64,000 nt of DNA. Source: Symsagittifera roscoffensis. Its lineage: Eukaryota; Xenacoelomorpha; Acoela; Convolutidae. The stretch covers positions 45,869,225 to 45,933,224 of the forward strand of contig NC_087066.1 of NCBI RefSeq assembly GCF_963678635.1, written 5' to 3'. Positions 20,001-32,000 of this stretch are shown piece by piece. Numbering within the stretch: the first letter of the stretch is position 1; each line of letters begins with the position of its first letter. The notes below the pieces were generated by a model. That model had not been told where the DNA came from, searched no databases, and was given only the letters and a program-made list of their open reading frames with translations. Made by a program: the position numbers and the translations under genes.

Positions 20001-23000
20001 GTTAAAATTACTCTTGTTTTGGTCAAAAAAGGGTTTATTACTGAAACTGGTACATAAAAATTAAAACAAAAACTCAGAATTTCGGAGACCAAAAATCAAA
20101 ATTTTTAAAATCATTTTAGGATCAAGCCAAAATGCTCCGTTTGTCTGATGTGTGGCTGTAAAGAAAAACTGAGATTTAAATATCGAGTGAGTCTTTTAGC
20201 TAGAAATACGGTAAACTTTACGGAATCTTTTTTGCTTTTTTTTGAAACGTGCTAAACACCTGAAACCATCTTCTAATTTATTAATTTTTCATTAAGTAGA
20301 AATTAAAAATTAAATATCATGAATTTTGATTAGTAAATTGGCAAATCGGCAACTACTCTCTGTATTGAAAGGGCTAGAAATTTTTTCCACTGATTTAAAT
20401 CAAAAGATTTATATTGTTTCAAATTTACTATGTGATTGATGCAAATAATAATCAACCAGAGTAACTGTCAGAAAATTCCAATTCCAGTATTGTTAGGAGA
20501 AAAACTGAAAGGTTTTATTTTTCGTTTTTTATCCAAAAAAAATTGTTCCTTGGTTAAAAGTGACAGTTTAGTGTTTCAGGATCGGGGAAAATAGTTCGGA
20601 TTTTTTTTCTGGATTGTTGTTTTTTTACTCGTTTTTTGGGAAAGGAAATAAAATTTATCTCAAATTTACATTTCCGCGGTTTGAATTTTGACTTTTTTTC
20701 AAACTCAATTCATTTCCTTTTCTTAAAAGAAGGCAAACTCCTCGACTGAACAGTAAAAGTGCAAATATTACAGAAAACGTGATTGAATTTTTATTTGGGA
20801 AACGGAATTTAACTTTCAGCTTTTTCCAGCGGAATAAAAAACATACCAACTCCTCCAGTTTAATCAAATTGGGTCACTTTTATCAAAAAAGGCCAATCAT
20901 CACACGTTTTAGAAATTCAAAGAATTTCAAGGAAATTTTTTTTCTTCGAAATTAGGAAGGGGATATTTTTAATAGAAGTAAGTAATTTTTTTCTTGTTTA
21001 CATGCGTTCATTGACTGTTATCCGCATATAAAAAGTAAGAGAAAAAAGAGAAAAAAATAAAACGAAAACTTTTTTTAATTTCTAGTTTTTTTCTGAAAAT
21101 CATTAACCCACATGCCATATAAAGTACAAAGAGAAAAATTTTATGGTCAACAAGCTTCCTTCAACCAATTTAGAACAATTTCGAAGACGAATTAATTCAC
21201 CGCTTACGCGTTAATAACGCGAAAAATATCGCGCGTTAGTAGTCCCAAACTGGCCAAAATGGCGTTCTTTAAGCCCCCATAACTTTACAAAAAAATCTCA
21301 CAGGTAGTATAAATTTTCAATTTTAGGCTCAGGACAACAATACCGTTTTTAGTGATATTAAAAATTTTTGTCCAAAATGGCTAGTTAAAAAGTCGAAATT
21401 TGTCTTTTATCAAAAAAAGGCAAATCATAACACGTTTTAGAAATTCAAAGAGTTTCAAGGTCATTTATTTTTCTTCGAAATTAGGAAGGGGATATTGTTA
21501 ATAAAAGTTAGTAGTTTTTTTTCCTATTTACATGCGTTCATTGACTGTTTTCTGACTGTCTTCTGGCTATGTTTAATCAAGAAACTTACATCATTTTGTT
21601 AAATTCTCTAGAATTTCTCTTTAACGTCTTATGAGCTTTGAGCACTGTCTTCGAAACAATTTGAGCAAAGGCAAAAATACTGCGTATCTCCTTATAATTC
21701 GATTTTGGCTAGGAGGTCGAGGAGGGGAAGAACACTTTCGGTGTCTTGTAAGCCGTGAAATACTGTATTGGTGAGCGATCTTTTTTTCATTCAGTTTTCT
21801 TTATACTTTTACTGGTAAAAATAATTTGAGAGGCTAAACTGTGCACTGAATATGTGCACAATTTAGTGTGTGTATGTCTCTGGAATCCAGCGACAAGTAT
21901 TTAAACATGTTGAAAATTTGTCGGAACGATCAAAGAAAACGGAAGAACAACGGAAAGTCAAAGGGAGCGTCCTTTCTGCGGAATCCGCATATAAATCACA
22001 AAACAAACAGTTTGGCTTTGTAAATAATGCTAATTAGCAGACTTTCTCGGAATTATTTGTATTTAATTTTTTAACTTATTTGAATATCATCGAAAAAGTT
22101 TTCATTCAAACCAACTACATAGAGACTTAGAAGTAAAAAACAAAAAATTAGACGGAGTGTTGTTTCTGAAAACCAGAAAAAAAATTTCGCAAATTTTTTT
22201 TTTCCTTGTTGGTCTTTTTGGTGTTGGTGCTGTTGGTGTTTTATTCAGCTTCAGTTGTGTTTCGACGCCAGTCACTCAATAACGAGGGACTCAGTTGTGT
22301 TTAGTTGATTCAGTTGAGCAGCCAGTGGCCTATCTTAGAGTCAAATATCAAAGCCTAACTATGATATACCTACTTGCAAAAGTTGACAGCGCAAATTTTA
22401 ACGCAAATGCAAAGTTCGAACCAGCAATTATATGACTGCCACCATGCTTCGCTTATTCTTCAGCTTCAAAAAGAAAATCAATGTTTTTAGATCGAATTTT
22501 ATCAAGACTAATATTATTTGTTCAAACATGTTCTTTGCCTTCGGAATTTAGATTGATCGGTCTTCTATATGATTATTATACATTTGACCTCGATTGTTTC
22601 TGGAACAAAATCCACTAATTGTAGTCCTTGTAGATATATTTTTTTCTCAACTCGGACAATGCGTACTTGAGTCATCGCTAATCATTCAATTAATAGTTTA
22701 CAATCCAAACAATTATCTAAAACGGGGAGGGTTCTCATGCTTGAAGGACCGAATGCTTGAAAAGTTTCAACCAATCAAAATCGCTAAGCGTTCCTATTGG
22801 CTAACTGCCTTTCTCCCAAAATCGAAATCAATATTAACAGAAAATGTTTTAAATCAGTGAAAAATAATCGAAAATAATACAAATTGCAGGTTACAACCGC
22901 AATACTATTCAGATAAAAATCAAGATTTATGAGTTCAAGTTCATAAGAATTTTTCAGTCTTGAAAAGTCATCTGCTTTTTATCTAGTCGGTCAGTATTAA

Positions 23001-26000
23001 CACTAATGGCCTGGATTTATTTTCTTACTTTGAGATTTTCACGATTTACTTTGAGATTTTGAATACTCAATTCAAAGTAAGCTAAACTAAATTTCAAGCA
23101 TTCGGTCCTTCAAGCATGAGGTACGCCACCATCTAAAACTTCCAAACAAACGAGGAAGCAATTACCTTATATTCTTAGTAACACACATCAAATTATATCC
23201 AAAAGATATATTTATACGATATTTAACTGAAAATGGCAATTTAATTTTGTGTTACCAGATTTTGAGCCAAAAAAATGAACACCTGGAAACAAAACAAACA
23301 CTAAATATGGACTGCGCGGTGGGAAGCAAACAGTGCCTTTAGAAACCAGGATTTTATTTATTCATCAAGGGTATATAATTAACAGGGGAATAATTTATAG
23401 AAAAAGACTACTTTGGTTGCTAAACTCTAAATATTAAAACTATAACAATTTAAGAAAAAACTTTCACTGTTATTTTAATTAAATATTTATAGCCCTAAAA
23501 TTTTCTTGAGCTTCCTTTTCAAAAACTGAAAAGTGATATTTTTCCTTGAAATTTTATCCTTTAAACACTTGATGAAAGACAAAATAAAAAAGCGTCATCA
23601 TAGAATACTTTAACTGACCTCTTATAAGAAATAAGCTCTTACTGATACTTTATCATGAATACCCAAACCTCAGCAAAGGAAAAACTAAACGTTGAACATA
23701 GTAGATGTTTTTTGATTCGTTTTAAAAAAAATTGTTCGCTTCAAAAATAGTCTTTAAAAACGTGTACGCTCAAATATAATTTTTCGCGGTTTGAGTTTTG
23801 ATTTTTTAATCAATTTTTTTCCATGAATTTTAGAAATTAAAGCATGAAATTTGAAAAAAACTTCTAAATAAATTGTATACTTATTAAAAATCAATTTTGA
23901 GGTTCCTTTTGAAGTTTCCCTGGTCTCTTAAAATAGTAATCAATTTTAACCAAAACTGAGTTTTCCCCAGCTCTAGACGTGATATTTTTCTTCTATTCTA
24001 AAGAAAGCATTCTAGACAATTTTTTTTTCATCCTAAAAATCACACAATAAACGTCGTCATGGTATAAGCAAATTTTGAATTTTGACAATCTGAGTATTCA
24101 ATTCATTTTCCGTTAGTTTTTTTTGCATGATACCGCGAAGAAATTCTCCAACCCAAAAAAAATTATCATCCTCAAAAATGCGAGCGTGTAATTCTTAGTA
24201 AAAAACAACCCGAATGTCATAAATAAACCCGAAGTAGGAGCCTATGGGTGACTAGATGCAGGAATTGATCGGCGATTGATTTTGAATTTTTTGATTTTGA
24301 TGAAAAATAAGTGATCAAAATTTTGGTCGAACTTTTTTAGGTCGAGCAAAATGGATTTCGGAGCTCTCCAAATCACGATAAAGTTTCAGTATCGTACAGC
24401 AAAAACTGGATTTCAAACAAGATAGTAACAAAAAGGGGACCCTTGAGGCGTCCGCCCACACTCCTGAATTCGATAGTGGCCAGGAGTTTGAATCCTTTAG
24501 TTTCCACACATTTTGATACATTCCACTAAACGCGACGGTAATCACAAATTGAACAAGACTTATCGTATCAGGGCGAAACCTGAATGTTCCCGCTGCCTTT
24601 TAAGGTTTATGGAGCAGTAATAACATTAAAAAGTTATATGAAATAAAACAAAATGAATTTTTTTTTCTAAAATTTGAAATTTTTTGATAAAAATCATCCC
24701 CCCACACGCCATATAAAGTACAAAAAGATAGATTTCGCTCCTTGTAGCAAATCAATTATGGCAAATAAGCTTCTTTCAACCAATTTGCAACGATTTCTAA
24801 GACGGATTAACTTTCCGCTTACGCGTTAATAGCGCGAAATATATCGCGCGTTAATTGTCCCAAATTGGTCAAAATGGCCAAAATGGCAAAATTTAAACCC
24901 TCATAACTTTACGAAAAGTGATCACAGGTTTAATATCTTTTCAAATCTGAGCTCAGGGCAACAATAGCTTTCGAATGATATTTTTAAAAATCCGTCAGAA
25001 ATGGCTAGTTAAAAGTCCAAATTTGTCTGAAGAAAAAAAACCCTCCCCGAGCACAAATATTCCGTTATTTTTGTATCGAAAGTAGTAACAATATTTCGAC
25101 TCAAGAAGAAGGGGACAGAACGTATATGTTGGTGTCATTTTTTTATTCAGACCAATTTCGACTTTTTAATTAAGAACTTTTAACTTAAGATAATGAGGAT
25201 AGAATTTATGAATATTTTGGTTAATTTGCGATAATTAAAGTATGGAAATTTTCCGATGTCCTGGCTTGGCGCTGCATGTTGAATTCTCCATGCTGATTGC
25301 CTGCAAAATCGGACTCTACTAAATTTGCGTTAGATGCAAGTTGGTATATTGATTTTTGTTTTGTTTGCCCTAATTTTTGTCTAAATTTTTGTTTTGTCCG
25401 TCATAAGTTTCCCCATTCATGATTTTTTCATTAATTGTCGTAACTTGATCAAGGCTTAAAAGCATATCAATCGTACAATTCAAAATAAAATATTTTCATT
25501 TCAAACAAGCCCCATGAATAGACAAGTGCAGGAGAAAATTTTCTATACCGAAAAGCTATTTTATTCCTTTAATAGCGTAAAATATTAATCATAATGTGTC
25601 AACCGAAAAACATTGAGGCTAATTACTTTTTTTTGTACTTCTACTTCTAATTTCTGTAAACAGGTTCCCAATATCCACCGAGAGTCTCAAAGAGATTCTC
25701 AAAGAGATTCAAAGTCAGCCATAACGGAACATTCAGGGTTATGTTCTGATAAAAACCGTTTTTCTAACATTTCCAAAAAAAGGAAAAGTTATGATCTAGC
25801 TGTTTATTCTAGTTGTCGAAATGTATGGATGTTTTTTTTGTATCACATGTTTTTTTTTGGTTCTACACAAAAAATAGACTGTCTAGCAGTAGCCGCTTCC
25901 ACGGATTTTGAAAAACTTTTCAATTTTCTTTTGAATTTAAAATAATTAGTGTTTTTTTTTTACATTTTAGGGCGTTTTTTTGCTTATAGTGGTTTTTTGC

Positions 26001-29000
26001 TTATTACCAACGTACAGCATAATTATTACGTTTCATTCAAAACATTTGAAGACAGATATTTTTGCGGGAAGTGACAATTGGCTTCACCATGACAGTGAGT
26101 TAGTGCTCTTGAGATGCTTTTTTGTTGTGACATTCAAAAAAATTATTAAAATTTGCTCTCGGTGTTGTATAAATTTCAAAATAAATTTTTTTTGAAGCCA
26201 TCTTAAAATTATTCATGTGTATGCTCTATAAAAAACACCTGTGACCAGTACAACTGTTTTAAAAATAATTAACACACAAAGTAGTAGTTAGCGCTAATAT
26301 TGGGTTATCGGAAAAACATATACGCTATTATATTTTTTGTATTTCTACTTAGCGTGTTTAAGGATGAATTGAAAAAAAAATAAAACTTCCAAGAGATTCA
26401 AAATCAGACGTAAGCGAATATTCAGGGTTGTGTCGTGATAAAAACAGTTTTCTTATATATGCCAAAGAAGGAAAAATTATGCTCTAGCTGTTTTTTGGCT
26501 GTCGAAAAGTATAGTGCTTTTTGTATCACATTTTTGATTGTTAGACAAAGATTAGACTGTCTAGTCGTAGCCGCTTCCACGAATTTTGAAAAACTTTTTA
26601 ATATTTTTCAAATTTAAATTATTTAGTGTTTTTTTCATAATTTTTACGGTTGACACTTTAATTGGCACGGTTTCGTGACACTTCTATTATTTGGACTAGT
26701 TTCATAAATGTTCTCGGGTGTTTTGTTTAAAATCATTTTTTAAATGCGATGAAAAAATTGAACAAAGGACACAACGGACAGCGCTCCAATAACTACCCCC
26801 TTTTACAAAAAAAAACAAGTCAAAGTTATTGGAACCACAGCGAATAGTTTCCTGAAAGTATCCTTCAGAAAAAGAAGCATTTCATCAGACTCACAGAAGA
26901 TTGCGCTTTAAAAATTACGCGACAGATCATTAAGAAAAATGAAACCAATCACGAACAATTACTTTGCAAGATTTTGCGCTCATAGGAACGGAAAATGGAG
27001 AAAAAAATTGATTGAAAATGTGTGTTCCTTTGCGCTGTAGTTTCGTATTTCACTTCCACTAATTTTAGTAACGAGATTTAAGCAAAAAATGAAAACGCAG
27101 CTGTTTAGTGCAAAAATTTAAAAAAAAAACAGAACATCTATGCTTGGCAGCAACTTGCTTGTTCGTTAAGTACCTTCTGCTCATAAAAAATTCTCAGCAA
27201 TTGGTAATTTGTTAAAGTTTTTAAAATGTCAAAAAAAACTAGAACTAAAGATCTGTGTTTGTTGCTTAGGGCAATTCTGAAACCATAGTACAAAATCTGA
27301 TTACTTTTTGAAATCAAAATGCAAACTTTTCTAACACTGACATTTTTTGAATTAAAATTTTTTTTCTCTGTAACGCAGCTACTCTCCTATTCAATTTTTC
27401 AGCCACTTTTTTATGGCTTCCGAACTTATCATTGATATGCGTTTTCCCCGATAGTTTTTTTAAGAAACTTTTTAAGTTTATAGACATAAATTTTTTTGTG
27501 CAGTAGTTTTTTACCTACACCCGTACTTTACAATGGGTTTCACATGAACGTTATATGCCCTTTTTGGTTGATTTTAACCTATACATTTTTTCATTCTATA
27601 AAACATATCGCTAAATCTGGACATTACAGTTTTTTGTTTTGTTACATGATCTAAGATAGAAATAAAGAAAAAATTTTCTCAGTTAATGGAATGATATCAA
27701 TTCTAAAGCTACTTATATCAATTTTACGTTTGATTTTCCGTTAATTTTTTTAAATACTGTCATTGTTTTTGTTTTTTCTGCATTTTAGTCAAGCTTGCTT
27801 TTTCAAGGTTTTTCCATGTCTACCAGATAATTATCTGTTTATGGCTGTATTGTTTATGAAATTGTTGTCTGCTCATGAAATCAGATTAGTTTCATCTTTT
27901 CAATCCTGTTCAATATCAAGACTCCTGCATTTTTTCATTTTTGTTAAACTGTTTTGAGACTTTTTGGTTTTAGTGGCAAATCAGAAGACAAAAACAGGTA
28001 AGAAAAGTGTAGAATCAACTATATCAAATAAAATTTCTACGACAATGAATTTGCATTGTGTCAGCTCGGGCTGGGAATTATTTTTCTCATGCGTTTTTTC
28101 GATTATGGTTCTTAAGGCCTAAATTTTAATTGAGGAAATTTTTAAAAGTTTGAAATCTTGTGAGTTTTCTTTTCAGTGACAAATGACCCGATCAAAAACA
28201 TCTTAAGACTGGTAGTAAAGAAAAAAGTAATTGGCTGGGTTCACTCTACCGTCGTTTTTTGGAGAGAGGTTTAATTTTAGAAATTAGATAACTGTCTACA
28301 ACCGTCAACCGTCTTGTGAATTTTATGTTTCCATTATGTCTGAAAACGATTTTGAGTAAACGTAAGATTGTTGGAACATTTTTGTCTTTGCTTTGTTCGT
28401 CAGGTACAATCTTTCCAATATTTTAAGAAAACGATTTGTTTTTGAATTTTTGCAAGATGTCATCGTGGCGTTTGATTCATTGCAAGTTTGTCATACTCTA
28501 TTAACAATATTTTTCAGACCATCTTTGTACCAATGCAGTGAATCATGATTACAACATTCAGAAGTTAATGACAAAAAAATCCGCGTACTGGCTTTCTTTT
28601 ACGGGCGTTTGTTCAAAATGTCTAAGGAATTTGATACAATTTTTTATAAGTTATTTCAGAAAACAAACCACAAATGCTTGTTTTTGAACGTTTTCTGGAT
28701 GTTTGTTATTTCTCTTTAGTTTTTGATTTATCCTGGAAAATGAAAAAGTTTTCGTTGTTAAAGAGTTGATAAACGTAGTTCAAACTGTCAGTTAGATCGT
28801 GATGCATTTATTTTTTTTTACTCTCAGGAAAAGTTTTAAAATACTCTAATAAAAAAGAAAAAGCATTCATATTTATAAGGGCACATAAGAATATCCATAG
28901 ATATATGCACGTTTTGAGTTCAATTCAAAACCCTTTGTTGGTTTTACTAGACAGTTGTGAAAATGCACTCCCAATTCTGAAAGCTGAAATGGCCCAAAAA

Positions 29001-32000
29001 CGTGATCGATTTCTACTTTCGAAAGTAGTGAAATTTAATTTTTTTAAAAATAGAAACTAAAAGTTTTCCTAGTTATCAAATTTTCTCAAATTGGGTTAAT
29101 CTTATCAAAAAAGTGCCAGAGAAAATGATCCTGAAATTCAAAGAGATCGCTTTTTCTTTTTCTTTTTCTTTTAAATTCGAAAGTTTACATTTTTCAAAGA
29201 ACAAGTCAGTTTTTTTGTTTTTTTTTCTTGCGCTCATTGAATCTTCTCGAACAGTCTGCTGTCTATGTTCAGTGTTGTACAATCTAATTGCAAAATGAAA
29301 ATTTAAAAAAGCTATTTTGCTATTTCTTCTCCCAACCCCCCCCCCCCCCCCCTCCCACCTGCTAAATTTTACTAGATAAATTTTGTTCACATCCTCCGAA
29401 TGTTACAAAATTTGGCGTGCGAACTGATTAGGCCATGACAAACATATTTAGTCTTCATATTTGACCTTTTAAAAAACCCCTCGTTACACCATAAAAATGA
29501 TAATAATGTGAGGTGGTGGGGGGGGGGGTGGAGGAAAAAGAGCCGAATTTTGTTTATTCACTCTTAAAAGTGAAATTGAGCTAAAGGGTTTATTTTTCCT
29601 TTATATAAAATATTTAATTACTGTATAATGTCCGCCACCTGCAGATTTTATGATAATATGATCGATTAGATTTAATTTGTAAAAACCTGTCTTTACTTAA
29701 AAACTAAACTGCTGCTTTAAATCTAAGACTTTTATCATACCGCAACCAGCCAAAGCACCAATAATAAGGAGAATCTGAGATTTAACATAATAGTTCAGGT
29801 TTTTTTTCTTCACAAGAAATAAAGTCACTGACCATGTTAAAATGTAGGACTATAGTCTATAGAAGGAGTCAACGTTAAGCTGTTCAATCTCATTGGCAAT
29901 CTGCTCCTCGGCTTGGATTTTTATTTTTTGAAGTTGACTTTTGAATGCCGTAGATGACATGATTTAAGAAACGCTATTTTTGGTAGCTCAAATATAAAGA
30001 ATAATTTGACTAATTGACGTTAAACCATAATTTCAATACAAAAGTTTATACTTTGAAGCGCCAACAAAGTTGAAAAACTGCCCCATCCTCGATAAATGCT
30101 TGGTCTGTCCGTGAGTAGAAAGCGACCTAATCAAAAGCCTTCGAATAAAAAACTATAAATGGCGTGTGCAATTTTTTTTAAACCTTTTGCTCTTTCTTAC
30201 GGTAATCAAACTCGCATTTTAGGCCCTACAATGTCCCCCAGAGCTGGGGCAAAACTTACGGAGAGCATAAACTGTACCTAGAGCTCTCAGAGGATGCGTA
30301 CTTAGAGCTACAAGCCTATGCGAAGGAGCTCGGAATCTACTTCTCAGCCTCTGCCTTTGACTTCAATGCCGTGAATTTCCTGGAAAAGATCAACGTGCCC
30401 TTTTTCAAAGTGCCAAGTTCCGACACTGGAAGTCTGGAGTTCATTGAGTTCATGGCCAAGAAAAGAGTGCCTATGGTTATAAGCACTGGTAGGTTATCTT
30501 GTGGTGTGTTGATTATCTTTTGGGTTCTCATCTGTGAATTATGCTGTGATCTTCTATTTATTTTATCATAAATTTTGATGACAATTTTTAAGAAAATGAA
30601 CGATTTGAGAAGTTTTAAAACGAACCATTTAGTCTACGGACGTTCTCTCAGGCTAGAAACTAGTTTTTAATCTGCACAAAATTTAGTTTTTTTTCTGATT
30701 ACAAACCTGAAAACATCTTATTACGATTATAGTTTTATGATTACTTCTATGATTATAATGATTCTATTGTTTGATTATTAGTTCCCTGTTCTTTATAGGC
30801 ATGCAAGACATGATAACAGTGAAGAGAGTGTACCATCTGGTGAAAAAGTACCACGACAACTTCACTTTCCTCCAGTGCACTTCAGCATACCCGGTGGGAC
30901 CGGAGAACACCAACCTCCGTGTCATCCAGACATTCCAGGTCACAAAATCACAACAGTTGACTGTAGACATATTCTGCAGACCCGTAGACTGCAGACATTT
31001 TGACTTATTTTATTGTTTCAACCACTGAAAGTGAGAATAGAATTGGCCCGTTTTTTTGATACACAGTCAGATGCAAGGCAAATCATCGACAGAAGATCTC
31101 AAGTCAAATAGCAACAAAAGACCTATCAGTAGTGATTCGAAGCTTAAAACAGTCATAACTTTTCTTAAAACAGTCATAACTACCACAAATTGCCTTGCAC
31201 AAGCTTTACAGTACTCGCTTTTTCCATAAGTTTTACCTTCATAATTTTTATACAAGTTTTGTAGTCATAACTAGCATAACTGGCCCATAAGAACAATATC
31301 CCACGTGAATAGACCAAGGGAACCCTAAAATTAAATGGCAAATTCAAAGTAGTAAGGCCTGCACGTTGTATGCTCCAATCTGATTGGCTGAAAAACATGA
31401 CTTTTAACCCAGTGAGCTAATTTCCTAATTTGTTTTAGGGGGAAGATTGTTCACCTGTTCCATAACTTTTTCCACAAATCTTGCAGTCATAATTTTTCAA
31501 ACAATTTTTCCACAAGATTAGCCGTCATAATTTTTTCCAAAGTTTTACAGTCAGTGGTTCAAATCTTGCACTGACCGAAGTTTTTGTCTAACATTAGTGA
31601 ATTGTTTTATTTAAACTGAAACAAGTTCAATTAAAGCTCAGTCCTTTGGATCAGAGGTAAAATATCTTGGGTGGAAAAGCTTTGCTAAAAATGGGGTACA
31701 ACAGAACCGACGCCAACTAAACGTGGGTAGTCGAAGCGGGAAATTTCTTAGCTATGATTTTTTGTTCAGGATACTTTCAAGGACGTTCCAATCGGATACT
31801 CGGGTCACGAGAGTGGTATCTCAGTCTCACTCGCCGCCGTAGCTTTGGGCGCCAAAGTTCTGGAAAGACACGTGACTCTGGATAAGTCATGGAAAGGTAC
31901 CGACCATAAGGCATCTCTGGACATGAGCGAACTGACTGAGTTGGTGAAACAAGTTCGCATAGTCGAAGCTTCTCTGGGATGTCCGGAAAAGAAAATGCTG

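Larger units (their letters stand above)
19224..30222 (+). other. Intron 2 of NANS-CMAS, about 11 kb, repeat-filled
   Basis: No exon of the host gene is missing here, because the flanking exons join in frame (Arg codon split 2+1). It holds three R1 copies in minus orientation, a 29-bp-TIR element, duplicated segments at 25.7 and 26.4 kb, homopolymer runs of C (29338-29352) and G (29519-29528), and a small minus-strand ORF at 29850-29960. The remainder, notably 26640-29850, is AT-rich DNA in which I see nothing else. Confidence 0.85.

Noticed and set aside
25613-26617. ORFs of 110, 71 and 60 codons in intron 2
   Set aside because: They lie in or near a noncoding duplicated segment, and the frames are not kept between the two copies.
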